NCBI RefSeq assembly: GCF_910592395.1
Contig: NC_088309.1
Coordinates: 2,482,501 to 2,546,500, forward strand
Origin: Lineus longissimus
Taxonomy: Eukaryota > Nemertea > Pilidiophora > Heteronemertea > Lineidae
Direction of reading: 5' to 3'
DNA length: 64,000 nt
Shown here: positions 1 through 11,726 of the stretch, piece after piece
How the letters are laid out: every line of letters starts with the position of its first letter
How positions within the stretch are numbered: the stretch's first letter is position 1
Position numbers and translations under genes: made by a program
Notes under the pieces: generated by a model
Database searches by the model: none
What the model was told of the DNA's origin: nothing
The model's input: the letters and a program-made list of their open reading frames with translations, nothing else

Positions 1-444
1 ACACTACATGAGACAGGAAAACCAACACCAAAGCCCCTTAATGTCACACCTCAATATTTGCCTTGACAATATCAATAAAATTCTGGGCTTCCGGCAGCAG
101 CCACTTATTCCAATGTCGACAGAAGTTGCCGCTGGTCTGACAGGTTCTAACACTAATGGACTCCGTGTTACTGGTACTTGTTTTTTTCATATCCGACAAC
201 ATAAATGGCATAATTTATTTATACGTTTTTGACTAATGGAATGCCCTCCCAAATGGAATATCGCACTATTGGTCATAAAAGTTTCATATCACACCACATT
301 TGATGAGTAAACATAACTCATGAATGTAGAATAAACATATGGGTTTCATAAATCTGGACATTTCCGCCATTTCCTCACTGTGGCACTATTGTGAGTCAAG
401 TCCATTACCCTCTCTATTGACAAATAAGTAGAAGCATCACTTAC
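1..444. other. Non-coding stretch, probably NAA25 intron running off the left edge
   Basis: The last recognisable NAA25 exon in the window ends at 445 with a good donor site, and the gene must continue to the left because only about half of the family length is present. No sequence resembling the next part of NAA25 is visible here. A 48-codon minus-strand frame ending near 50 has no recognisable homology. Confidence 0.5.
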
Positions 445-3400
445 CTAGAGTACAATAGAACCTGATTAAGAGTATCTTGAACTTGAAATTGGATGGACTA
501 TGCTTGAGACCTTTTTCTAACTGTACGATAGCCTGCCAAAGGTACTTATCTTCACCTGGAAAGATTGTAAGAACAAGATTATTGAGAGTAATGATTAGAT
601 CTTGAAAAGGAAAGAGAAATGACAAATGTACCAGGATAATCACTATAAAGTCAAGCAATGGATGATCAAAGATGATGGCAGAGCCAAGACAGCAAGAGAA
701 GAAACCCAAGCAATGGATGATCAAAGATGATGGCAGAGCCAAGACAGCAAGAGAAGAAACCAAAGTGCTTCTAAACAGTGGTACTTGTTTGTCTCAATCT
801 CTTATAATACACCTTTAAACAAAACTATTAGGACTGGCTTGTTGGAGACGAACATCAAATTTTTTTTGTGTAAAACTAAAGCTGATAAATCAAAATAAAT
901 GAATTCAAATACTAATGCAGTTCACACATGGAGAGCTGCGTAAATACTTAGATGGGTGTATCATTATAATTATTACACGAATGAAATGAATGACAGGTTA
1001 CCTAGGTGACATCATGTATCAATATTTAGTTAAGTCCCAACATGAGCCCAGAGGACCAGGAACGAGTGACTATTAACTGAGCCATTAATCTGTGACCAGA
1101 CTGCAGTGAGGATGTACTCTCACAAGAGACTAGACCGGATACTCCATAGGAAAGAAACAGAGGCAAATGTTACATTTGTTGGTGATGAGGTGAGTTTTGT
1201 GGGTTATTAGATATCTGAACCTCGGATTACAACATGAGCTCTCAAGGACTTTTATTGCTGTTTGGATATATTGACGCAACTATGCGATTAACATTCGAAA
1301 TCTCTCATAAAACATGACAATGCTATCATGGTCATGAGCCAAAACAATTCCAAAATGTCGAATGTTATCCACCCAAACAACATGGATCAAAAGCATGAAT
1401 CTGATGTGACAGAGATAGGACATGGTATCTTTTCCATACAGGATTATTATCTTGCGATTATGGATGATGATGTTGACAAAGTTGCTTTGATATTCACTGC
1501 CACAGAGGAAGGATACCAAGAGTTACTTCTCAATGGGGATTTCCAATACAGAGACGATGAAACAGACAATAACCTGGGAAAGAAAAATAAGAAGACAAAA
1601 AAGGAGAATGAAATTTCAAAACATATTGTGAAACAATTAAAAGTGTTTAAACCTTTAACTCTTGCTGCAGCCTACGCCTCTGTTCAAGTATTTATCTTTC
1701 TGCTTGAAACTGGAGCAGATATACTCAAAGCAGACGACTTTGGGGGAGGCATTGTGGACATTCTAATTGCAACGAGTAGTACCTGCCCCAAAATCGAAGA
1801 CAACTGTCTCCAAATTTATAATCACATCATGGAGAAGATGACCAATTTTGAGGATAGAAAGAGGCTTTTACTGAAGGAATTGAAAGACGGACACTGCCCA
1901 CTTGAAGTTGCTATAAAGATGCGCTGCTACAGCCTCTTCAAGGCAATCCTCTACACTGAAGGAGTCTTCCTCAAGACAATGTCACACAAAGGAAAGATAT
2001 TGACATGTGAATTTGATCTGTCAGTGTACGAATCATCCAGCGGCCAGCGGCGTCATAAAAGCCCTTTGAATTTCCTGGACTACATACGCTACAATGAAAT
2101 AGAAGGTTTTGACAAGGCGGGAATTCTTGACATTCCTGTCATTCAAGAATGGATAAAGAGGAAAGTTTTTAAGTTCTGGATTTGGATTGGAGTCTGGATG
2201 ATGTGGCGCACAGTCTATCCTATTGTGTTCTTTGTCTATGATCGTGCTTATGCTGACCAGTTTCACGCTACAGCCTGCAAGGCAGAAACCTCTAATATAA
2301 CAGTTGATTACATGTACATGGAAATCATCAAGGACTTAATTGCTCAGCCTGAAACTGCAAGACAGACACTTTTTGGAACCTTTAACATCTTGATGGCTGT
2401 TCCAACCCTTTTCTTCGATGTGGTTGAGATGGTGTTAAACCTAACAGCCAAAAAGAACTACTGCAATGAGTTCAAAGGGAAACCCGACAGGACTCATTTC
2501 ATTGTGGACACTAGGGTGTTCCGAGTCCTACAGTTTGGCCTTGCATGTGTTGGAATAGGTTTAGCACTTTTACAGACTGCACCACTGTACAATCCGCCTG
2601 TGTACTTCGCCATGGTAATATGCATGACAATACAGCGTATCTTCATTCTGTTTTCATTGCTGTACTTTGCCCAAGTTTTCCCTGTTGTAGGCTTCTTCAT
2701 TATAGGCTTCCAACAAATGGTCATTGCATTGGTACAGTTCATGGTGTTATATTTCTGGATACTCGTGGTCTTCTGGACCTTATTTGAGACCCTTGGCATG
2801 TACCTTTGCAAGACTGGCGGTCCCTTTACCAACTGTAATTCATGGAAGAACTTCTACGCTAACTTTTTAATCATGTTGAACATGGTCACTGTTACAAGTC
2901 AAGACTGTGAGCCCAGTGGCTTAATGCTCATGCAGATTTTTCACATGGTTTATGTCTTCATTGTATCCTTACTCATCATAAACTATCTGATTGCGGTGAT
3001 GAGTTCAGTGTACGGTGACCTCGGCCAATACAAGCACCAGGTACGTACACTCTACCTCCTCGCCCTTGCCAACTTGATTGATGCACGACTCCGCTGGGTT
3101 GCTGCATGCTTCAAAGTGAACTGTTGCAAGAAAAAACCCATAAGCCTCATTATTCAAACTCAAGAGGTAGATGGAACAGTTACTACAAACCACAGGAGCG
3201 GTTTAGAGCAAATTGGGTTGAAGTTGGCAACACACCATGGCGTTAAGGAATTGGTTTGAGATACCTCAAGCAGCGACGAATGTTCTATATTTTATGGTGT
3301 ATAGAATGGACTTGTAGCATATTTCTGATGCACTTAAAGCACACTCAGTTTAGGGTCTTTTTGTGAATGCTGCTACAAAAACATCCCTGCCAAATATTCC

Positions 3401-6400
3401 CATTAATGACGATGACATCATCGCAGCTTATAAACATAATGAGCACACCATTTTACTGATTTGTAAACTACATTTAGAGAGATTTAGGTGCTTAACTGTG
3501 AAGCTGCTGATTCAACAAATAGTAATAATTACATTGCAAAATTCACTACTGAAAGAGGGATCTGACACCAGGAAATTGCTGCCACGGGGCTTTCTGCTAT
3601 TACAAAATACACATTACAAGTTTCATGTAACCGGTACCATGATAATAGCATTCTCATGTTGTCAAGCAACACTAATTGAGTGTAAACAAAACTATCAGAT
3701 TTACTGCCATGTCATTTAATAACTGAAACAATGGCCAGTTATATGATTAGTTAATTTACTTGTTGTAACTCTATTATAACATGTTCCTACCGCACTTATG
3801 GACAATTATAGCTAACAAATATCATGTAAGTCTTTTATTGGCTGGTAACTGTCAATGACAGACACTCTCCCTTGGTGCGACACAGTGCGCCCGGCAAATT
3901 ATAACGGTAAACACTGTTACATATTCCTAAATATCAGGCATGAAATGATTAGTGTTGTTTTGAGGCTTTTTATGGCTTCACATACTCCATCTGTTGTCAA
4001 AGTAGCTAACTACTTCTCTGAGACAATGGAGGCCCAACCTACGCTGCCCCCTATAGAGAACGTTTGTAACTAACATAGGGTTCATGAAATCAAGGCAAAA
4101 CAGAAAGAAAAACATTACAATATAAAGAGTGAGTCGGACTCTTACCCTTGTCTTTGTACACATCATGGAGTAGGGCAACGGCCAGGAGCATGTAGTTATC
4201 ACTTGGCTGGTAATCAGTATGTAACAAGCCCACGCCTGCAATGTGAATACACAGGGACAAGATTACTGGAGAGGACAACAAATGGACAAGAACGGAAGAC
4301 AGTATACTCCTATTTGTTTCATCAGAGCTTCTGCTTGGAATTGATGGGATTTTTGCAGGATGACTTGCCACAAGGACAGCAAGACTAAAAGAGAAACAAA
4401 AGTGGCATCTTTAGCCGAGCATCCTATGCAAGTTTCCATTTTTAGCATATTGTGGAAATCATAGCTTATTGTACTTATGAATGGTTCAAAAGCAGTGTTC
4501 TATCTACACATCTCTCCTTCCTGTTGTATGTTAAACAATGCTATCGATTGTAAGCACCTTTGTAGATTCTTGAATTAAAGTTACAAATATTCCCAGATAA
4601 TTGCGTTCATGTGTAGTCTTCTCACAATATGCTTGCTCACTTACCAAACGGGAGGCCAGCTTCGTGCCGTCTCACCAACTCCTTAGACAATGCCAGTTTG
4701 GCATCACAATCCATTTCTAAATGTTTTCCTAAATAACGTGAGATGTTCAAGTAGGTCAAATGCCGCTGCATTTCCTTTGTCTGCAATGGAGGAACTAAGT
4801 TGTATGAATCACTAAATAATCACAATATAAAAAGTACATGCATAAGAATTAGATACATTTTAGGCAAGTAGCTGCATGAGACTGGCGGTCAAAGAGGTCA
4901 AACTTTCCAAGATACAGCCCAAGACACATCCCAACATGAACATCTGAAGTTTGGGTTCCCGAACCTTAGCAATGTGACATCTTCAAAATGCCTCAATCAC
5001 AAAAGTTCACTGAACAGGTTCATCAAAACATGGCAGCCTTTCATGAATAAACTATTCCAGCAGAAAGTGATATATATAGAATTTTATTGCAGACTGATTT
5101 GCGGACCTTACCTATAGAGGGAGTGGCCGAGTGCAAACGTTAACTTACCTCACTGGCAGTGTTTAGGGTACCGTCCTCCGACCGTAGACCATATTTATTT
5201 CCTATCGTGTCTATTATCTGAAACCAGAGAACAGCATTTTTCAGTCTTGCTGACGATAATCTTTGATTGCGAATGAAGGCAGAACAAAGCAGTTTACTGA
5301 GGAGGTTCAACAACAAAAAACTTACTTTTTGTCTTTCTTCCTCATTCAATAATACAAAGAATTTTTTCATATCCGTAAAACAGCAGTACTTGTGGCCAAA
5401 TCTGCTAAAATACTGGTATAGCAAGTCATATGGTTTATCTGCAAAAGTAGAAGAGTATTTCAAGTTACTCATGTAGACCTTGCACAAAATATTTTTATAC
5501 AAGTATCAAAAGTGTCAGCATCTATAGGGAGGCCTACTCAAACACTGTAAAAGTCAATCAAATCTTCTTACATTGGGGCCACTGGCCTGCTGACTGCCTC
5601 TCTGGCCAGGGAAGAGGATCCATCAGTCCATGCCAGGAAACGGGCGCGATCACGCCCGCGCCCGCAAACGCCCGTAAACTATTCCGCACGAGCGCTATCC
5701 ATAACGCTCGCCGGACACTTGAGGGGCGCGTGCCGCCCGTCATAAAAAAACACCGGCGCGATAACGCCCGCCGATTCCCAGCACGATCGTGATTCATTTC
5801 CCGGTATCCAGAGTTCCATTTCGCGGAAATCTAGAGTCTCACTCAACGCGGTAATTATGCCGTTTAGCGCTGGGTGCACGCCAGGCTGTACACTTCGCTA
5901 TAGTTGGCGGTTGCTGCAGTGCGCGGTAATGGCATATCGAATCAGGATGGAACTAAGCATTACAAAGTGGATTGCGTTTTGAGAATGTTTCTTCGCCGGG
6001 AGTTGGCTGCAAAAAGTGCATAGCAGATAAAACTAGTTTTTTGTCTAAATTCCTTGTTCATAATGTAATAAATTGCCATGCCCGACGGGCAGTATGACTT
6101 AGTCCTGCGACTTGCCCAGAATTTTTTTTACTCTGGAATTGTTTACAGGCGTCTCATGCGGCCGCAGGCGTGATCGCGCCCGTTTCCTGGCAGTAATTTG
6201 CGGGCGCAGGCGTGATCACGGGCGCGGGCGTGATCGCGCCCGTTTACTGGCATGGCCCGCTCGCTGGACAGCTGGCAGGAGTGAAAAAAATAGTGCCCGT
6301 GGAAAGGGTTGCGGGAGTGACTGATGGTGCCCGTGGATTTTTCTCATGGCAGGCACTGATCCATCCAAGTCATGACCGTCTGCTCATGAATAGATAATCA

Positions 6401-9400
6401 GAATTCAATACGTACCACATAAGCTATCATCTATATTTGATTCCTTCAGCTGGCATAAAAGTTCCAGCTGTGACAAGTATGGACCTCGTATAGGGTGTTC
6501 CTTTGTCTCAGACTGAGCTATTAGGTCCTTAAAGAATTGCAAGGCTTTTTCAATGGTGTAGTCTGCGTCAATGCTTTCTTCACTGCAATGATAAGAGAAT
6601 TGGAAAAAATGAGAAAGAGACTTTCAGAGATTAAAAACATATCAACAACAGGTGAAAACACATCCATCTAATTGCAGACAAAATGCGACCTTTCCTGATG
6701 TTTCCCAATGAGAAGTCTTTGTCTTCAAACAAATGCTTAATATCCATCACTTTTGAGACAATATCTCTTACCTCCCATTGTTTGCAGGAGGTAAGGTAAG
6801 GATTATTTTAGATGATTCTTTACAAGGAAAACAAGCACCAGCAGGTCCTTGTTTTCAAGCCAACGCAACACTTGGAACCAAAAACAGTCAAGATAAAAGT
6901 TCAATTCCACACGAACCTTTTCTCATCCTGTGTCCATCCACTTTTGATCAGTTTACATAGCGATGTGACGTAACCCTCACAGCTGGTCCAGTGGTCGGGA
7001 CTGAAGCAAAATATCAAACAAACATTGAAGCACTTGAAAGTTGTTATGTACACAAACAAAGAGAGGTCACTGAGGCTGCCCCATCGACACAACAATATCT
7101 TCTTTGGGCTCAGAATTACATGTAAATGACGTCACCTCATGACGATCAGACAATATCTAGTCAGAAATGGCCAAAAATCATTGTGTTTTGGTATATGATA
7201 AATGCAGAGAAACCCAGCCAACTCACAGTCTCTTGGATTTCCTAGCCAAAGACCAATCACTCATGTGATCTACCAACTCTGAAATCCCCTCAGTGGTTGT
7301 ACTTCTACCAAATATTTGCTGGAGCGAATTGTAGTCGCCACTGTAGTGACCCAAGCAGGAAAACACTCTCGTTGATTTAGACTCCAGCACTGCCCAACAG
7401 ACAACCCCAGACCCAAGCAAGAGCTACTTACTTATCCAATAGTAATTTCTTATGAACAGAGTTCATCTCAGCCCACTGCTCCAACTTCAAATGATAGTCT
7501 GCACACTTCGACAAGGAAAAGTTCTGTTCACTGGTCATTCTCTCTGAAAAGATGAGAAAAAATACTCACTGAAGACAACTGACATGACTTACAATGCATA
7601 TACAGTAGAACATCTCTATAAAGGACACCCTTGAGACTAACAAATGAAATGAGTTTGGTTCCGTTAGTTCATGGATGCAAAATAAGAATCATGTATTCTG
7701 TCATCAAATGCAGAGCTGATATTGGTATGTTTGCAGACCTTGTATGAGACGGAGGATACCACCACATGTAGCAACTACAGCACCTCAAAAACTACAATAA
7801 GTAAGCAATCCAACAAAGCTGACACTTCCAAGGTTATACCGAGAATAACTTACCGCCCAGAGGCCCTTTCAATGCTTCCAAAGCTTCCTTATATTTGCCT
7901 TGTAATTCTAAGATGATAAGGTACATTTGAACCTCTGAAATTATAATTGAAAACAAAGATTAATAGATATCTCAAGGTAAACAGGGCCACATCCTTAACC
8001 CCATGACCTTGACACTGCTACATGTCCATGCACCACTTGTCTTGGTTGCTCAAACGTTGCAAAATCACATTTTTATGCCAGTAAATGATCCTTCTACATG
8101 GCCAATGGGGAGTTAGCACTGTCCAGGTTTGCACTCAGCTCTCACTCAACATTCGTTGACAACTGCACTGCACCACTGACCTGCCTCAGCTTCGACTTTC
8201 TTCTCACTGATGAACTTCTGTGCCATTCTCTCTGCCAGTTTCAGGAACATCATCTTCTTGTTGCCTTCCCCTGCACTGTGGGCCTAAAGACACAAACAGA
8301 CCTCTGATAAAACAATGATTGCAAGCAAGTCAGCAAATGTAGGCCTAGTTTGACTAGCCACTTTTCACACGCTGTAAGGATCTTACCAGATGCTGCACGA
8401 ACTAAATTTGTTCATTACATGGTGAGCAATTAACCATTCAGAATCACCAATACTAAAAATACATTATATTTACCCCGCCAAGAACTATACATGTGCTGCT
8501 TACCTGCATCACAATGCTCATTAACGCCCAGAAGTAGTAAGGATTCTTCTCTGGCTTGAGTTTATGAAGAGCCATGGCAGTTTGTTGTTGCTTCTGATAG
8601 TTTCCCATCCTTACATAGGCCATAAACAGGGCCGAGAGGAGCTCCTCATTGTCAGGTTTGGCTTTGTGCGCATTCTCAAACATGTTTGCAATAAGCTCCA
8701 CTGAAAAGAAAGAGAAAACGAGATTAGCCACTTACATTGTAAGAGTGGTAAATAAAACATAAAATCAGAAGAATATGTACACATTTCTATTTTTGTGTCA
8801 TAAAGACGGATTTACAATCGAAAAAGTATTCATGGCCAGTGTTCTCTTGAAGCATACATGTCACCTGAAAAACAGATTGCATACTTACATTTATGCATAT
8901 CTCCATAGCAAATGGTCATAGCCTGAAGTGTGGCATCATCTGTAGGGTTCTGGTGATGAACCTCTTCCAGTAGTTTCCCACTCACATCATGTTTGCCTTG
9001 CCGTAACAGAGCCAGGGCTTTTAGAACCTGCATTAGCAGCAAAAAAAACCAATCAGGACACTTGAAGGTTGGCATATCAAAATATACGTGTATAAACTAA
9101 TGGCATGTTTTTACACCAAGCTGCTGCATCTTGAAGAAAGACTGGCCAGGATTAGATCAAAAGGTCTTGTAATATATAATAGTGCAAGTTCATAGATGTA
9201 GCAGTTGGCAGAGGCTGTTCCTTTGATTGAAATACATGTACACTTTGATACAAAGTACGTGACCAAATGAAGATATAGGCTCAAATTCATAAAGGGCGTT
9301 TAAGGGTTAGACATGTACAACCTCTCTCTAATCAGTTTCAAGGCCTATTCATATTCTGTGAAGATTTACATGAAGGGCCAGAATCTGTCTATTCAGTAGT

Positions 9401-10622
9401 TAAACACTGTTTTAAGCTAAACGCCCTTTATGAATTTGGCCCAAAATGTTTATCTTCAAGTGATAGGACTAGGAGTCAATGCTTCTGCAAGAAATCTCGT
9501 CAGGCTGGCAACGCAAAAGTGCTGGTAAACACCTTTGTTTAATTGAAAATGCCTCAGAAACTTTCTCTTCCCCAATTAGCTTTTTGACAAAGACTTGAAA
9601 GACAAAGAGCAGGGTGTTGAGCTCTTCTTTACATGGCCTAGAACTGGAGTGAATCAGGGAATCAAGTCCAAGCCTACCTTGGCACATTGTAGGTCTTTCT
9701 GTTTTTTCAAAACCCTGTCCGCCTCTTGTACTGCCTTCCTGTAGTTCTTGTTGTCAAGATAATCTGCAAGAAAGGAAAGAGTCATGTCCTTTCATCTTTC
9801 AGTTGTTCAAATCCTAAGACTTAGGTTCGGTAGGCAGGAAACCCGCTCACCCTGAGTAAGACACCCTCAATAGGCCTTTTTGACAAAGATGAATCAGAAC
9901 TAAAACAAATCAAATGCCCACACTCAGAACACATTAGGGTGAAAATTTACAATCCCCAATCAGAAATGACATAGTTTGATCGCATTCAACTATAAATCCA
10001 TTAAAAAGTGACGCTTCTTTAGTCAAGTGATGAAATGGTGATGACCTTTTGGGCAGTGAACGGGGATTGTAAACTCGTGTTCTTATATTAGAATGCCTAA
10101 GCTGACTCTTGCCAATGCAAGCCATAAGCCACCTTGACTTTATTCCAGTCCAGACCAGGTCATGATGTGAAACGCACAACTCTGGTCTACTCCTCATGCT
10201 CCTGCCCCCTGGAGGCCTAATGCATGGTCACTGGTGACGGTCAGCACCCAAACAGACTTTTTCGAAAAGGTTGATCAGTTATGATGGATTGGACTGACTC
10301 ATAATCTAGTCTTACTCTTAGCCCATTTATATTGGCCTCTCGCAGGACTACAACATACATGATGATACATGTGTACAGAGATTGAGAGAATGTGTACTGA
10401 TGTATGCGGGAAAATATTTCGCCAGAAATTCATGAACCGGCAGAATACTTAAGGCTCAGAAAACTTTATAACAAGAGTTACAGATCTGAATTTTTGCATG
10501 AACATTCAGGAGATAATGGATATTCAAATGAGGTAAAGAGAAATCGTTGAAAGAATTATCTAGGTACCATAAATTGGCTTTAATCGACGCTCGCTTACAT
10601 CCACATGGGCACGACCAGCCAT
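445..10622 (-). CDS. NAA25: NAA25, auxiliary subunit of the NatB N-terminal acetyltransferase (5' part, partial at left edge)
   Basis: Auxiliary TPR-type subunit that anchors the catalytic NAA20 to ribosomes; NatB acetylates nascent proteins starting Met-Asp/Glu/Asn/Gln. Coding exons in transcript order: 10568-10622, 9678-9763, 8889-9027, 8504-8700, 8181-8283, 7854-7934, 7432-7543, 6917-7000, 6416-6582, 5326-5438, 5149-5217, 4645-4780, 4146-4235, 445-555. All junctions read GT-AG on the minus strand and the phase is kept throughout, giving 514 codons of an animal family usually near 970. Recognisable landmarks include RRLKPIYDYLDN at the N terminus, NPYYFWALMS (8.5 kb exon), GKYKEALEAL (7.9 kb), YQYFSRFG...CCFTDMK (5.4 kb) and LKHSPSNFKFKILLIRFYC in the last visible exon. 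The start ATG at 10622 sits in AAAATGGCTGG. The 3' half lies outside the window. One intron (556-4145) contains a complete opposite-strand channel gene. Confidence 0.93.
652..761. repeat. Direct tandem duplication, 55-bp period
   Basis: Two nearly perfect adjacent copies of a 55-bp unit (652-706 and 707-761) that begins caagcaatggatgatcaaag. It lies in the NAA25 intron upstream of the nested channel gene. The near identity points to a recent slippage-type duplication. Confidence 0.85.
1328..3259 (+). CDS. Intronless TRP-like cation channel with N-terminal ankyrin-type region, nested antisense in NAA25
   Basis: A single 643-codon frame; an in-frame stop at 1289-1291 precedes the first ATG at 1328, which supports this start (a second ATG follows at 1334). 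Residues about 105-210 contain ankyrin-repeat-like helices (for example FKPLTLAAAYASVQVFIFLL and DGHCPLEVAIKMRCYSLFKA). Hydrophobic segments follow at about 283-303, 350-370, 400-418, 425-447, 453-488 and 533-560. A pore-like segment lies at about 505-525 (FLIMLNMVTVTSQD). The last helix ends in LIINYLIAVMSSVYGDL, the usual S6 ending of TRP and related channels, and is followed by a basic, Cys-rich tail (KVNCCKKK). This layout is that of TRP-superfamily channels at the plasma membrane; which subfamily and what opens it cannot be told. The intronless form inside another gene's intron suggests a retrocopy origin. No clear poly(A) signal was seen just downstream. Confidence 0.8.
   Translation: MVMSQNNSKMSNVIHPNNMDQKHESDVTEIGHGIFSIQDYYLAIMDDDVDKVALIFTATEEGYQELLLNGDFQYRDDETDNNLGKKNKKTKKENEISKHIVKQLKVFKPLTLAAAYASVQVFIFLLETGADILKADDFGGGIVDILIATSSTCPKIEDNCLQIYNHIMEKMTNFEDRKRLLLKELKDGHCPLEVAIKMRCYSLFKAILYTEGVFLKTMSHKGKILTCEFDLSVYESSSGQRRHKSPLNFLDYIRYNEIEGFDKAGILDIPVIQEWIKRKVFKFWIWIGVWMMWRTVYPIVFFVYDRAYADQFHATACKAETSNITVDYMYMEIIKDLIAQPETARQTLFGTFNILMAVPTLFFDVVEMVLNLTAKKNYCNEFKGKPDRTHFIVDTRVFRVLQFGLACVGIGLALLQTAPLYNPPVYFAMVICMTIQRIFILFSLLYFAQVFPVVGFFIIGFQQMVIALVQFMVLYFWILVVFWTLFETLGMYLCKTGGPFTNCNSWKNFYANFLIMLNMVTVTSQDCEPSGLMLMQIFHMVYVFIVSLLIINYLIAVMSSVYGDLGQYKHQVRTLYLLALANLIDARLRWVAACFKVNCCKKKPISLIIQTQEVDGTVTTNHRSGLEQIGLKLATHHGVKELV
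3260..4145. other. Non-coding: channel gene 3' flank and rest of the NAA25 intron
   Basis: AT-rich sequence between the channel stop and the NAA25 exon at 4146-4235. Frames of up to about 118 codons on either strand have no recognisable domain and no sensible splice context. Nothing else is seen. Confidence 0.5.
5617..6366. mobile_element. GC-rich inverted-repeat (foldback/MITE-like) element in an NAA25 intron
   Basis: The left arm (about 5617-5680) contains gccaggaaacgggcgcgat followed by cacgcccgcgcccg. The right arm (about 6160-6366) carries the complement of this block twice (near 6165-6193 and 6222-6253) and ends with the complement of the left-end ggatccatcagt-type sequence. The arms flank roughly 450 bp of unrelated sequence with no ORF of note. 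The strong CpG-rich composition contrasts with the AT-rich intron around it. Most likely a non-autonomous DNA element with long, internally repeated termini; no target-site duplication could be fixed by eye, so the exact ends are uncertain. Confidence 0.6.
7604..7660. repeat. Fragment of an interspersed inverted-repeat family (AACCTCTCT...GGACACCC)
   Basis: The sequence agtagaacatctctataaag followed by gacaccctt resembles the termini of the fuller copies at 16232-16381, 41604-41780 and 45924-46101. Only one end is recognisable, so this is probably a truncated copy in an NAA25 intron. Confidence 0.45.
9278..9442. mobile_element. Short palindromic MITE, 165 bp
   Basis: The ends are inverted copies: aaattcataaagggcgttta near the left end and taaacgccctttatgaattt near the right end, about 20 bp perfect, with more imperfect pairing inward. 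It lies in an NAA25 intron and has no coding capacity. The form fits a small terminal-inverted-repeat element; a possible TA target duplication was not established. Confidence 0.7.
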
Positions 10623-11132
10623 TTTGGCTTGCAGTCTCGTTTGGAACGAGAAGTAAGGCGATCTTTCAAACGAGAAGTTCTGGTGGCGGGTAATTCAAAT
10701 CGAACAGTGATGCCAATCAATTCATTCTCCAAGCATCGTCAATGGTGATCATCGTTGCCCAAGACCCATCTCAACTGTCCTCCGAATAAATGCATAGGAT
10801 TTCAACAATAATGCGGCTCCCGGTATATAGCATTCTGAACCATCAGAGTTAATCGGGCCGTTACCTCCCCTAAGGGTTGGTGTAATGGAGTCCGGGTCAA
10901 TGCTGGAGGGTCAAGATGTGGGATAGGTGGAGTCGGGACAATTAATCGAACCTTCCTGGCGCCGCCTATAGTCTTCCGAGAGAACTTTTACGACTAATGA
11001 ATGGCTCCTGGTTTTACAGTAGTTGTCTACATGTATATGAGCTAAGCTGCAAAAGTGGCATGAGCAAGGTGTTCTCAGTCGAGACAGTCCTAAAGAAAAC
11101 CTTAACAGGGACACTTGTTTTCAAAAATACAC
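10623..11132 (-). promoter_or_regulatory. NAA25 5' flank / intergenic space
   Basis: Sequence between the NAA25 start codon and the presumed 3' end of PMVK, so it must hold the NAA25 promoter. No TATA box is obvious. The bases around the start (GCCAAAATGGCTGG) partly resemble the YY1/TISU type of housekeeping start. Nothing coding is seen. Confidence 0.4.
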
Positions 11133-11138
11133 TTTATT
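11133..11138 (-). terminator. Candidate PMVK poly(A) signal (AATAAA on minus strand)
   Basis: The plus strand reads tttatt, i.e. AATAAA on the coding strand, about 590 bases downstream of the PMVK stop, and no closer canonical signal was noticed. If used, the minisatellite at 11290-11578 is part of the PMVK 3' UTR. Confidence 0.4.
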
Positions 11139-11289
11139 CTTATAATCATGAAAATAAAATGCTATGATATCATTTATTTTAACACCAAAAATATCACAAT
11201 CACAATCAACTACATATGACAAAACAGAACCTGCAACATCAATCAATGTCGAAAACATCATGGTCATTCCTTGACGGCTGGAATAGGAG

Positions 11290-11578
11290 GCCTGCTGACT
11301 TTTGTACCTTTTAATAGGATTGGACTGGAACAAGAGGCCTCCCTGATTGTTGAACCTTTCAACATGAAAAAATACAGGACTGGACTGGGAGGCCTCCATG
11401 ACCATTGTACCTTTGATCATGGATAAATACAGGTCTGGATTGGAAGGCCTCCATGATGAACATTTTAACATGATTAAAGACAGGACTGAGGATGCGTCCA
11501 TGACCAATGTACCTTTTAACATGATTAAAGACAGAACAGGAATAGGCGGCCTCCCCGGCCGTTGTACCTTTAAAAATT
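11290..11578. repeat. Diverged minisatellite, period about 57 bp, downstream of PMVK
   Basis: About five imperfect copies of a unit containing ggcctcc(a/c)tga, ttgtaccttt, (a/c)aacatgat and aaatacaggactgg-like blocks follow one another between about 11290 and 11578. Copies differ by substitutions and small indels, so the array is not recent. Several copies stay open in one frame on either strand, but no protein is recognised. Confidence 0.7.
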
Positions 11579-11726
11579 AATATAGATGGGACCGGACATT
11601 AATCTAGATGCCTAAACTTATTTGTCTTTACTTCTCATTTATCATTTCGATTGTATATTTCATTCTACAATGTTCAATTTGACTAGTCTAGCACCAGGGC
11701 AGATACAAAATATTCTCATTGTCCAA

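Noticed and set aside
50-195. Small minus-strand frame as a further NAA25 exon
   Set aside because: Its translation (ending NFIDIVKANIEV and a stop) does not match the part of NAA25 expected next, and it has no suitable acceptor.
6112-6397. Frames of 61-70 codons within the GC-rich element
   Set aside because: Low-complexity Arg/Gly/Ala-rich translations of the inverted-repeat arms, open because of base composition.
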